Assembly: GCF_002214185.1 (NCBI RefSeq) | Contig: NZ_CP022161.1 | Location: forward strand, 620,001 to 684,000 | Reading direction: 5' to 3' | Origin: Streptomyces capitiformicae | GTDB lineage: Bacteria > Actinomycetota > Actinomycetes > Streptomycetales > Streptomycetaceae | Length of the DNA: 64,000 bases | In this document: positions 47,286 through 54,954 of the stretch, in pieces | How positions within the stretch are numbered: position 1 is the stretch's first letter | Layout of the letters: the number at the start of each line of letters is the position of its first letter | Notes under the pieces: generated by a model | The model's input: the letters and a program-made list of their open reading frames with translations, nothing else | What the model was told of the DNA's origin: nothing | Database searches by the model: none | Position numbers and translations under genes: made by a program

Positions 47286-47530
47286 GTTTTCTCGCCCCCG
47301 CCGCCCCTACCCGTCCCTCCCCCACTCTTACCCGTCCCTCCCCCACTCTCGGGTGCGGGCGGGTGGGGGCTGGTCGCGCCCACGCGGCGGAGCCGCACAT
47401 CGACACAGCCCCGCGCCCCTGAAGGGGCGCGGGGAACTGCGCGAGCGACCACACATCACCCGCAGCCGCCCACGATTCCGCGCCCCCGAGCTCTCCCGCG
47501 GGGTTTCAGGGCGGAGCCCCGTGTCTAAAC
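47286..47530. repeat. Dispersed modular element, copy 8, with flanking repeats
   Basis: ACCCGTCCCTCCCCCACTCT is tandemly duplicated from about 47310 to 47349. Then GGGTGCGGGCGGGTGGGGGC, the GCGGCGGAGCCGC phrase, and a perfect hairpin CCCCGCGCCCC/GGGGCGCGGGG (47409-47419, 47424-47434) with loop TGAA. The right edge CCCGAGCTCTCCCGCG matches copy 7. It lies between convergent genes and can terminate both. Confidence 0.88.
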
Positions 47531-47549
47531 CCCGCCCCCCGCGGAGCGG

Positions 47550-47762
47550 CTACGCGTCCGCCGCATGCAGGCTCATCGGGCCGTAGATCTCCGTCGTGTC
47601 CTCGAAGAGGCGGACCTGGTCGGCGCCGCCGTCCAGGAGGGCCCGCCAGTGTTCGCCGATCCAGGACTCGGCGTCGCCCTGGGTGGTGAACTCCTCGGGC
47701 TGGACCGCGGGCTGGACCTCCGCCCCGTCGGCCTTCTCGAACCGCCACATCCATGCCGCCAT
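47550..47762 (-). CDS. Small conserved hypothetical protein
   Basis: 70 residues beginning MAAWMWRFEKADGAEVQP, soluble, acidic, Trp-rich (GDAESWIGEHWRALLDGGADQV). The ATG at 47762 is the start that fits the composition; an upstream start adds Cys-rich sequence without coding bias. No domain recognised. Confidence 0.7.
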   Translation of the reverse strand: MAAWMWRFEKADGAEVQPAVQPEEFTTQGDAESWIGEHWRALLDGGADQVRLFEDTTEIYGPMSLHAADA

Positions 47763-47888
47763 GTGAGCCTCCGTAAGTACCGGCCCGGCACCGCACACAC
47801 AGTGACCGAGCAAGATCCGGTTCCCTCTGAGCCTAGTCGGACGCGCAAGACCTGCGGGTGTTCATGGGGACACGGGAAAATCGGGGGT

Positions 47889-49097
47889 GTGGAACTGACT
47901 TTGCTCGGCACCGGTGCCCCCGCGGGGCTGCCCCGCCCCGACTGTCCGTGTGCGGCGTGTGCGACCGCGCTCGGTGTGGCCGCGCGGGGGGCGACCGCGG
48001 TGCTTGTGGATGGCACGTTGTTGCTCGACCTGACGCCCGGTGCCGCTCTCGCGGCCGCGCGGGCCGGGCACTCGCTGGCCGGGGTGCGGCAGGTACTGCT
48101 GTCGCATCCGCATGACGGGCCCGCGCTGGAGGTGCCGGCCGGGGTGCCGCAGCCGGGGCGGGTGCCGGACGGGCGGGAACTGGCGCTGCTCACCGGGCAC
48201 CGGGTGCGGGCGCTGGCGCTGGACGCGCCGGGGACGGGGTACGCGGTGACCGGGCCGAGTGGGCAGCGGGTGCTGTATCTGCCGCCGGGGGGTGCGCCCG
48301 CCGGGGTGGAGGACCAGGAGGGAGTAGAGCCGTACGACATGGTCGTCGTCGATGTCCTGGGGCGGCCCGACGCGCTGGCGAGGTTGCGGGCCGTGAGGGC
48401 CGTCGGGGCGACCACCGATGTCATCGCCGTGCACATCGACCATGACGTGCCACCGGGCGGCGAGTTGACGCGACGGCTCGCCGCGGTGGGGGCGCGTGCC
48501 GTGCCGGACGGGACGACGTTGACGGTGGGTGTGTACGAGGACGTACCGGATGTGCCTCGGCGCACGCTGGTGCTCGGTGGGGCTCGGTCGGGGAAGTCGG
48601 TGGAGGCCGAGCGGCGGCTGGAGGCGTTTCCGGACGTGCTGTACGTGGCCACCGGCGGGCTGCGGGGCGGGGACACGGAGTGGGCCGCGCGGGTCGCCGC
48701 CCATCGTGAGCGGCGGCCCGGGTCCTGGCGCACCGTCGAGACCTGTGACCTCGTACCGCTGTTGAAGGACGACGACGGCGCGCCGCTGCTCATCGACTGT
48801 CTGTCGCTGTGGCTGACGGATGTCATGGACGCGGTGGAGGCCTGGGACGACGCGGAGTGGGCGGGGGGCGGAGAGCGTGCGCTCCGGGCGCGGGTGAGCG
48901 AGCTGGCCGAGGCCGTGCGGCACACCCGCCGTACCGTCGTCGCCGTCTCCAACGAGGTGGGGTCGGGCATCGTGCCGGCCACCGCCTCCGGGCGGCGTTA
49001 CCGCGACGAACTCGGGCGGCTGAACGCGGCGTTCGCGGCGGAGTGCGAGCACGTGCTGCTGGTGGTGGCGGGCCAGGCACTGCCCCTACGGGGCTGA
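47889..49097 (+). CDS. cobU: MBL-fold domain fused to adenosylcobinamide kinase/guanylyltransferase
   Basis: 402 residues, two parts. Residues 1-215 look like a metallo-beta-lactamase-fold hydrolase of the PhnP/PqqB kind (LLGTGAPAGLPRPDCPCAAC, LLSHPHDGPAL), but the HxHxDH zinc motif is incomplete. Residues 226-402 are CobU: P-loop GGARSGKS (230-237), RVAAHRERRP with the guanylylated His, CLSLWLTDVM and NEVGSGIVP. CobU phosphorylates adenosylcobinamide and adds GMP in vitamin B12 nucleotide-loop assembly. GTG 47889 opens the MBL part directly. It is convergent, six bases apart, with a methyltransferase gene. Confidence 0.92.
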   Translation: MELTLLGTGAPAGLPRPDCPCAACATALGVAARGATAVLVDGTLLLDLTPGAALAAARAGHSLAGVRQVLLSHPHDGPALEVPAGVPQPGRVPDGRELALLTGHRVRALALDAPGTGYAVTGPSGQRVLYLPPGGAPAGVEDQEGVEPYDMVVVDVLGRPDALARLRAVRAVGATTDVIAVHIDHDVPPGGELTRRLAAVGARAVPDGTTLTVGVYEDVPDVPRRTLVLGGARSGKSVEAERRLEAFPDVLYVATGGLRGGDTEWAARVAAHRERRPGSWRTVETCDLVPLLKDDDGAPLLIDCLSLWLTDVMDAVEAWDDAEWAGGGERALRARVSELAEAVRHTRRTVVAVSNEVGSGIVPATASGRRYRDELGRLNAAFAAECEHVLLVVAGQALPLRG

Positions 49098-49103
49098 GGA
49101 GCC

Positions 49104-49979
49104 CTACGGGGCTGAGGGGGCGGCCGGGAGTGTTGTGCGGCGCGCGAGGATGCGGTGGGCGCGGGGCGGGAAGGGCGCGCAGGCCCGCGTGGCGATCACC
49201 TGATAGCCCTGGGCCTCCAGTTCGGCGAGCAGGTTGCGTGGGGGCATGAGGTGGAGGGGGCGCGGTCTGTCGTGCGTCTTCCGGGGCCACCACCGGCCGT
49301 GCGGCAGGGTGCCGAACGGGCGGGCGGGGTCCGGGACTTCGACGAGGAGGTGGCCGTCGGGGCGCAGGACGGTGCGGGCGGCGCGGAGCTCCTCGCGGGG
49401 GTCGGTGGTGTGTTCCAGGTGGTGGAACATGCTGACCACGTCGTAACGGGCGCGCAGCCGGGCGGCGATCGCCGGGTCAGTGAGCAGGCCCTGGTGCGCC
49501 TCCTCGATCCGCCCGGCCGCCCGCGCCCGTTCGACGCGTTCCGTCGGGTCGAGGCCGTCGAAGGCGGTGTACGGGTGGACCTCGCGCGCGGTCTCCGGGA
49601 AGTGGCCGAGTCCGGTGCCGACGTCGAGCCAGCTCTCGGGCTCGGCGTACGGCAGCATCGCGCGCGCGGCGGCGCGGTGGTGCCGGCGGCGCAGGCGTCC
49701 GGCGGGGTTCGCGTGGATGTGGTCCTCGACGGGCTGCCGACGGTGCCACAGGAGCAGACCCTCGGGGGTGGGCCGGGGGTTCTGGAAGACGTGGGAGCAG
49801 TCCCGGCACTCGTCGACGGCGGCGTACGTGCTCGGCGTGCGCCGCTCCCCCTCCGGCGCGCGCACCCGCGTGCGCAACCTCCGCGAGCCGCACCAGGGGC
49901 AGTCGTCGCGGCGCGGTTCGTGGAAGGGATCGGGACCCGGGGCGAGTTGGCCGGGGTCCGGCCGCGGGGTGGAGGGCAT
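49104..49979 (-). CDS. Zinc-ribbon class I SAM-dependent methyltransferase
   Basis: 291 residues. An N-terminal zinc ribbon (CPWCGSRR and CRDCSHVFQNPRP, four Cys) precedes the methyltransferase core with SWLDVGTGLGHFPE (motif I) and YDVVSMFHHLEHTTDP. The same plan occurs in methyltransferases of antibiotic and glycan pathways. ATG 49979 has AGGAG six bases upstream. It lies among cobalamin genes on the opposite strand but is not a known B12 enzyme. Substrate unknown. Confidence 0.82.
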   Translation of the reverse strand: MPSTPRPDPGQLAPGPDPFHEPRRDDCPWCGSRRLRTRVRAPEGERRTPSTYAAVDECRDCSHVFQNPRPTPEGLLLWHRRQPVEDHIHANPAGRLRRRHHRAAARAMLPYAEPESWLDVGTGLGHFPETAREVHPYTAFDGLDPTERVERARAAGRIEEAHQGLLTDPAIAARLRARYDVVSMFHHLEHTTDPREELRAARTVLRPDGHLLVEVPDPARPFGTLPHGRWWPRKTHDRPRPLHLMPPRNLLAELEAQGYQVIATRACAPFPPRAHRILARRTTLPAAPSAP

Positions 49980-50151
49980 GGCGGCTCCTGGGGGCGACGG
50001 CGACGCACGTGCGGACATTGGCCTCAAAAAGGTACGGAAGTGATCGGGCTCCCCGGTGCAATGACGTGCCGGTGGTGCGGTGAAGGCTTGGAACGCTGTG
50101 GGTCCCGGTGTGGCGCGGTCGTGTTCGATCGCTGCCGGTACTGTTCGGCGA

Positions 50152-51267
50152 ATGAGCTCGCTTAATCTCGACGACTTCACCGATCTGATCGAGCGCCCCG
50201 ACGGTGGGGTGCGCCGCGATGCCGAGGCGCGGCGGGAGCGGCAGATCGTGCCGCCCGGGGCGCTGGGCCGCCTCGACGACCTGGGTGAGTGGCTGGCGGC
50301 GGCGCAGTCGGCCGTACCGGTGCGGCCGATCCGACAGGCCCGGGTGCTCTTGTTCGCGGGCGACCACGGCGTGGCCGGACTCGGCGTCTCCGCGCGGGCC
50401 GCGGGCACCGCCGACCAACTGGTGCGGGCCGTGCTCGACGGAAGCAGCCCGGTGTCGGTGCTCGCCCGGCGGCTCGACGTACCCGTGCGCGTGGTGGACC
50501 TGGCGCTCGACTGCGACCCGGAGTCGCTGCCCGAGGAGGTGGTACGGCATCGGGTGCGGCGCGGGTCCGGACGGATCGATGTCGAGGACGCGCTGACGAT
50601 CGAGGAGGCGGAGGCCGCGTTCCGGGTGGGCGTCGCACTCGCGGACGAGGAGGCCGACTCCGGGACCGACCTCGTCGTCCTCGGTGATGTGAGCGTCGGG
50701 GGGACCACGGTGGCGGCGGTGCTCGTCGCCGGGCTGTGCGGGACCGACGCGTCCGTCGTCACCGGGCGGGGCGGTCGGGCGATCGACGATCTGACGTGGA
50801 TGCGGAAGTGCGCGGCCGTGCGGGACACTCTGCGGCGGGCCCGGCCGGTGCTCGGTGATCAGCTGACGCTGCTGGCGACCGTGGGTGGGGCGGATCTCGC
50901 GGCCATGACCGGGTTCCTGCTGCAGAGCGCGGTGCGGAAGATGCCGGTGATCCTGGACGGGGTCGTCTCGGCCGCGTGCGCGCTGGTGGCCCAGCGGGTG
51001 GCCTTCCGGGCGCCGGACTGGTGGCTCGCCGGGCAGGGCAGCGGGGAGCCGGCACAGGCCAAGGCGCTGGACCGGATGGCGATCGAGCCGCTGCTCGACC
51101 ATGGGGTGAAGGTCGGGGAGGGGGCGGGGGCGTTGTTGGCGTTGCCGCTTGTCCAGGCCGCGGCGGCGTTGGCTGCGGAGCTTCCGGAGCGGGATGCCTT
51201 CGGCGAGGAGGCCGAGGAGAAGGTCAAGGTCGAGGAGTCGGTGATCGACGACCTGGATGCCACGTAG
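50152..51267 (+). CDS. cobT: Nicotinate-nucleotide--dimethylbenzimidazole phosphoribosyltransferase
   Basis: Makes alpha-ribazole phosphate for the lower ligand of B12. 371 residues with PPGALGRLDDLGEWLA, LLFAGDHGVAGLGVS, ALDCDPE, GDVSVGGTTVAAVL and ATVGGADLAAMTGF; the catalytic Glu lies in KVGEGAGALLALPL. The ATG at 50152 has TACTGT seven bases upstream and no ribosome site, suggesting a leaderless mRNA. A 31-residue C-terminal acidic tail is extra compared with enteric CobT. Confidence 0.96.
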   Translation: MSSLNLDDFTDLIERPDGGVRRDAEARRERQIVPPGALGRLDDLGEWLAAAQSAVPVRPIRQARVLLFAGDHGVAGLGVSARAAGTADQLVRAVLDGSSPVSVLARRLDVPVRVVDLALDCDPESLPEEVVRHRVRRGSGRIDVEDALTIEEAEAAFRVGVALADEEADSGTDLVVLGDVSVGGTTVAAVLVAGLCGTDASVVTGRGGRAIDDLTWMRKCAAVRDTLRRARPVLGDQLTLLATVGGADLAAMTGFLLQSAVRKMPVILDGVVSAACALVAQRVAFRAPDWWLAGQGSGEPAQAKALDRMAIEPLLDHGVKVGEGAGALLALPLVQAAAALAAELPERDAFGEEAEEKVKVEESVIDDLDAT

Positions 51268-51362
51268 GGCTGCCACGGAGTTTTTCGCCCCCGCCGCCCC
51301 TACCCGTCCCATCCACGTCCCACCCAAGGGGCTGCGCCCCTTCGACCCCCATGGGTGCGTTG

Positions 51363-51447
51363 TCGGGTGCGGGTGCGTGGGGGCTGGTCGCGCCCACGCG
51401 GCGGAGCCGCACATCGACACAGCCCCGCGCCCCTGACGGGGCGCGGA
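51363..51447. repeat. Dispersed modular element, copy 9
   Basis: TCGGGTGCGGGTGCGTGGGG, then the GCGGCGGAGCCGC phrase (51399-51411) and the hairpin CCCCGCGCCCC-TGAC-GGGGCGCGG. It lies 100 bases past the cobT stop and upstream of a gene on the same strand. The preceding part of the gap (51268-51362) carries CCCCGCCGCCCCTACCCGTC, also seen before copy 8. Confidence 0.85.
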
Positions 51448-51501
51448 GAGATTCAGATCACTCAGGTCTCACTCAACTTCGGCGTGTTCCGGTCGGTCTC
51501 C

Positions 51502-52227
51502 ATGTTCATGAGAGAGGCCTTCGCTCGTTGGGCCCGTGTTGAGTGGGGGGCGTTGTACGGGGTCGTGCGGGCGGCTCTTGTGCGGCGGGGGGTGCGGGCG
51601 GTTCCGCTGACCGTCGGTGCCGTGTGTCTGACCGCCGTCCTTCACTTCGTGCACGGTCAGTCCTGGGGCCATCGGTTCGTCGAGAACGTCGGTGCCGTTC
51701 GCGTCGAGGATCCGCTCTGGCTCGCTCTGCTGCGCACCCCGCTCTCCCTTTTCGTACCGGCGCTGCATCTGCCCGTGTGGGGCGCGCTCGCGCAGATCCT
51801 GCTCGTGTTCGGGATCGCGGAGATCTGCCTCGGCCGATGGCGGATGCCGGCCCTCGCGTACGTCGCCACGCTGGCCGGCTCGCTGTACGCGCGCGTGGGC
51901 GTCGCGCTCGGCCCGGACGTCCCCTTGCTCGGGTTGCCCGCCTCGGACGCGCAGGTCGTGGACACCGGGCCGTCGGCGGCCGTGGTCGCGCTCGCCGTGT
52001 TCGTGGGGGTGCGTCACCGGGCTTGGGTGACGGCGGGGGCGGTGGTCGTGGCGATGGTCGTCGAGGTGCTGGTCAAGGAGAACCTCGCGGGCAAGGAGCA
52101 TCTGGCGGCGATCGCGGCCGTGCTGGTGGTGTGCGGGGTCGTCGCGGTACGTCAGCGGCGGTCGGCCGGGGCGGACTCCCGCCCGGAGCCGGGGGCCGCG
52201 TCCGGGGTGCCGCCGATCCAGTCCTGA
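51502..52227 (+). CDS. Rhomboid-like multi-spanning membrane protein
   Basis: 241 residues with about six hydrophobic helices (VPLTVGAVCLTAVLHFVHG first). VDTGPSAAVVALAVFVG could hold a rhomboid GxS-type Ser and GKEHLAAIAAVLVV the partner His, but the fit is imperfect. ATG 51502 is favoured; GTG 51484 would add six residues. The last 76 bases overlap the convergent gene at 52152. Function uncertain. Confidence 0.75.
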   Translation: MFMREAFARWARVEWGALYGVVRAALVRRGVRAVPLTVGAVCLTAVLHFVHGQSWGHRFVENVGAVRVEDPLWLALLRTPLSLFVPALHLPVWGALAQILLVFGIAEICLGRWRMPALAYVATLAGSLYARVGVALGPDVPLLGLPASDAQVVDTGPSAAVVALAVFVGVRHRAWVTAGAVVVAMVVEVLVKENLAGKEHLAAIAAVLVVCGVVAVRQRRSAGADSRPEPGAASGVPPIQS

Positions 52228-52934
52228 AGGCGGCGGCTCGGTCCGGCCCAGCGGCGGTCGTGGTGGTAAGCGCGCAGTCGGGCCTTGGCTCGGGCGCGGG
52301 GGCGGCGGCGGTAGAAGCGGCGGGCCCAGGCCGAGGTGGGGCGGGCCAGGCGGATCGCGCCGATGACGGCGATGACCGGGACGATCACGCCGAAGATGGC
52401 CATCCGTGCCTTGCCCTTGCTCAGCGCGATCAGGGCGATCAGGAAGTTCGTCCCGATGCTGAGCATGGCGGTCCCGCGGTCCTGGAGTTCGTCCTCGCTG
52501 AGGTCGTTGACGCCGAAGGGGAGGAAGCCGCTGAGGACCAGGCCGACCAGGGCCGCCGTCAGCACCACCACTTCGACGCTCTTGCGGCCCTGCTCGCTCC
52601 AGTAGACGTCGTGGAGGTGCAGGATCAGCGCGAACTCGTCCAGCACCAGTCCGGCGCCCATGCCGAACAGCGTGGCGGCGATCAGCGCGCCGAAGCCGTG
52701 CCCGTCGCTGGCGACTGAGCCGAAGCCGCCGACGATGGTGAGGAGGACACCGGGGACGACGTGGTGGATGTGCACGCCGCCGCTGCCGCTGATGTTGCGG
52801 AACGGCCCCTTGCCTGCCCGGATGAGACGGGTGATCAGCCGGGTGATGAGGAACGTCAGCACGAACGCGCTGAGCGCGAGGAGCAGCGGCAGTTTGCCCG
52901 GCTCGATGATGTTCCGCTCCCACCAGTGACCCAT
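52152..52934 (-). CDS. Conserved multi-spanning membrane protein
   Basis: 260 residues with about six helices: MGHWWERNIIEPGKLPLLLALS, then GGVHIHHVVPGVLLTIVGG, LDEFALILHLHDVYW and a Lys/Arg-rich cytoplasmic C-terminus. The HIHH motif and the acidic DEF near helix 3 are conserved-looking and could bind a metal, but I recognise no characterised family. It overlaps its convergent neighbour by 76 bases and is divergent from cobS. Confidence 0.75.
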   Translation of the reverse strand: MGHWWERNIIEPGKLPLLLALSAFVLTFLITRLITRLIRAGKGPFRNISGSGGVHIHHVVPGVLLTIVGGFGSVASDGHGFGALIAATLFGMGAGLVLDEFALILHLHDVYWSEQGRKSVEVVVLTAALVGLVLSGFLPFGVNDLSEDELQDRGTAMLSIGTNFLIALIALSKGKARMAIFGVIVPVIAVIGAIRLARPTSAWARRFYRRRPRARAKARLRAYHHDRRWAGPSRRLQDWIGGTPDAAPGSGRESAPADRR

Positions 52935-52995
52935 ATGCGAACTTTATCCACGACCGCCCCTGGGAGCCGTCGAGCCCGCCCGGTACCCTGCGCCG

Positions 52996-53817
52996 GTGTC
53001 CACGACCCCCGAGCCCGAACCCACACTTCCGGCGCCGAAGCCCACGCTCTCCGACGGCCTCCGTTTCGCCTTCGGCACCCTGACCGTGCTGCCGGTGACG
53101 GTGAGCCGCTGGGACCGCGAGGCCGCGCGCGCCGGAATGCTGTGCGCGCCCGCCGCCGGGATGGTGGTCGGCCTGGTCTCGGCCGCGCTCGGCGGTCTCC
53201 TGCTGGTCCTGGGCTCGGGGGCGTTGCTCGCCGCCGTGGCCTCCGTGGCCGTACCGGCCGTACTCACCCGTGGTCTGCATCTGGACGGGCTCGCGGACAC
53301 CGCCGACGGGCTCGGCAGCGGCAAGCCCGCGGCAGACGCGCTGCGGATCATGAAGCAGTCGGACATCGGGCCGTTCGGCGTGATCACCCTCGTGTTCGTG
53401 CTGTTCACCCAGGTCGCCGCGCTCGCGGGGCTGTACGGCGAGTCCTGGGCCCTGGGTGCGTTCGCGGCCGTGGTGTCGGCGACCACGGCCCGGCTCGCGC
53501 TGACCCTGGCCGCACGCGAGGGCGTGCCACCGGCCCGCCCCGAAGGGCTGGGAGCGGCGGTCGCGGGAACCGTGCGGGTGCGGGACGCGCTGCTCGTGGC
53601 CGCCCTGGTCCTGTGTGCCGCGGGCGGCTTGTGCGCGCTCCTCGGGGTGTACGGCGCCATCCTCGACACGGTCCTCGCGGTCGTCTTCGCCTGTGCCGCC
53701 GCCGAGGCGCTGCTGCGGCACTGCACGCGCCGCTTCGGCGGGGTGACGGGTGACGTGTTCGGCGCACTGGCGGAGACAGCGGCGACGATCGCCCTGATCA
53801 AGCTCGTACTCGGCTGA
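52996..53817 (+). CDS. cobS: Adenosylcobinamide-GDP ribazoletransferase (cobalamin synthase)
   Basis: Membrane enzyme joining adenosylcobinamide-GDP to alpha-ribazole, the last step of B12 nucleotide-loop assembly. 273 residues, six to seven helices, with the signature LHLDGLADTADGLGSG (the Asp-rich metal site) and KQSDIGPFGV. GTG 52996 has TACCCT six bases upstream and is likely leaderless. Completes the set cobU-cobT-cobS. Its stop is 3 bases from the convergent GH114 gene. Confidence 0.95.
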   Translation: MSTTPEPEPTLPAPKPTLSDGLRFAFGTLTVLPVTVSRWDREAARAGMLCAPAAGMVVGLVSAALGGLLLVLGSGALLAAVASVAVPAVLTRGLHLDGLADTADGLGSGKPAADALRIMKQSDIGPFGVITLVFVLFTQVAALAGLYGESWALGAFAAVVSATTARLALTLAAREGVPPARPEGLGAAVAGTVRVRDALLVAALVLCAAGGLCALLGVYGAILDTVLAVVFACAAAEALLRHCTRRFGGVTGDVFGALAETAATIALIKLVLG

Positions 53818-53820
53818 GGC

Positions 53821-54630
53821 TCAGCAGGCCTCCCGCCACACCCCCAGCTCCCACTTCTTCAGCAGCGAGCTGAGTTCCAGGCGTCGGCTCCCGGGGCAGA
53901 AGTCGGCCGTCTCCATCTCGTACTCGACATGGAAGACAGCCTTGCCGGCCTCGATGAAGGGCGTCAGCTCCTCGCACTCCTCGTACTGAGCACACTGCTC
54001 ATTGACCGCGAAGTCGAAGTCGTCGACGAGCTCGGGGATCTGGTCGAGGTCGTTCTTCAGGCCCACCGCGAGGCCCCGCTCATGGGCGAGGCGGGCGATC
54101 AGCCGGTTGTAGCGGAGCTGGTCGGCGGCCTTGAGGGGGAAGCCGGTCTTGTTGCGATAGCCGTCCATGTTGTCCGGCTCGACCGCGTCGAAGCCCTTCT
54201 CCGCGCACATGTCGATGCGTTCGGCCATGAGGGGTTCGAGGACGTCGAGCTGCCGGATGTCGAGCCAGTACTCGCCCTCCCAGCCATTGCCCTTGCCTAT
54301 CACCGACTTCGGGAACTCGTCGGCGTCCGGGCGCCAGTCCTCCCAGGCGCCGGTCGACAGATAGCAGATGACCTTGCGGCCGTCGTCGTGCAACTCGGCG
54401 ACGGTGTCCGCCGGCTGGTCGAAGCCGTCGATGTCGTACACGGGTACATCCACGGAGGTGTCGAGGCGGCCGCTGAGCTGCCACTGCCAGTCCGTGCCGG
54501 GCTCCGGCTGCCAGCGGGCGCCCTCCGCAGCCTCCCGGCCGGTCCCCGGCTTGTCGTCGGAGGCACTCGTGCACCCCGCGACCAGCAGGAGCAGGGACAA
54601 CAGGGCACTGCGGGCGAGGACTCGGCTCAT
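53821..54630 (-). CDS. Lipoprotein endo-alpha-1,4-polygalactosaminidase-like (GH114)
   Basis: 269 residues with a lipobox LLLVAGC, then a TIM-barrel domain with VPVYDIDGFDQPADTV, VICYLSTGAWEDWRPDA, GEYWLDIRQ, FDAVEPDNMDGY (catalytic acids) and FAVNEQCAQYEEC. These fit GH114, whose known member cleaves galactosaminogalactan. Two further Cys pairs may be disulfides. ATG 54630 gives the lipoprotein signal; an in-frame ATG at 54681 is less likely. Confidence 0.87.
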   Translation of the reverse strand: MSRVLARSALLSLLLLVAGCTSASDDKPGTGREAAEGARWQPEPGTDWQWQLSGRLDTSVDVPVYDIDGFDQPADTVAELHDDGRKVICYLSTGAWEDWRPDADEFPKSVIGKGNGWEGEYWLDIRQLDVLEPLMAERIDMCAEKGFDAVEPDNMDGYRNKTGFPLKAADQLRYNRLIARLAHERGLAVGLKNDLDQIPELVDDFDFAVNEQCAQYEECEELTPFIEAGKAVFHVEYEMETADFCPGSRRLELSSLLKKWELGVWREAC

Positions 54631-54954
54631 CGGGCGGGCTCCAGGGCGTGAGGGAATGTTCCCCCGGATGATCTCCGACACCGGGCACCACGCGGTGCAC
54701 GGCGGTGCCCTGGGGTTGCGATCGCGATAAGGGATCCCCCTACGGCGAAGTCATGGGGATCTCCCTGCACGGGTCGAGCCGAAAGTCGGGGAGGCTGGTC
54801 GGAGCGGACGTCGTCAGGAGGCGAGTGCGCAATCGGCCCCGTGCCCCAGATCCGATGGGCCGAACAGGGCCTAGGCTCGTTCTCGGCACGTCGACTCCAT
54901 CCGTTCGCCATCTGTTCGCCCACGAAACTCAATTGGAAGCGAGATTTCACCACC
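54631..54954. other. Divergent promoter region, no gene seen
   Basis: The 324 bases between the GH114 and pepA genes contain TTGCGATCGCGATAAGG around 54716 with the palindrome TCGCGA nearby and TAGGCT at about 54873 that could be a pepA -10 box. I see no ORF with coding bias and no hairpin terminator. Confidence 0.4.

Noticed and set aside
47763..47888. Possible cobalamin riboswitch upstream of cobU
   Set aside because: No B12 box (GCCACTG) or matching stems seen here, before cobT or before cobS.
51469..53721. 750-residue minus-strand ORF
   Set aside because: Covers cobS and two membrane genes in a shadow frame; His/Arg/Pro-rich and without motifs.
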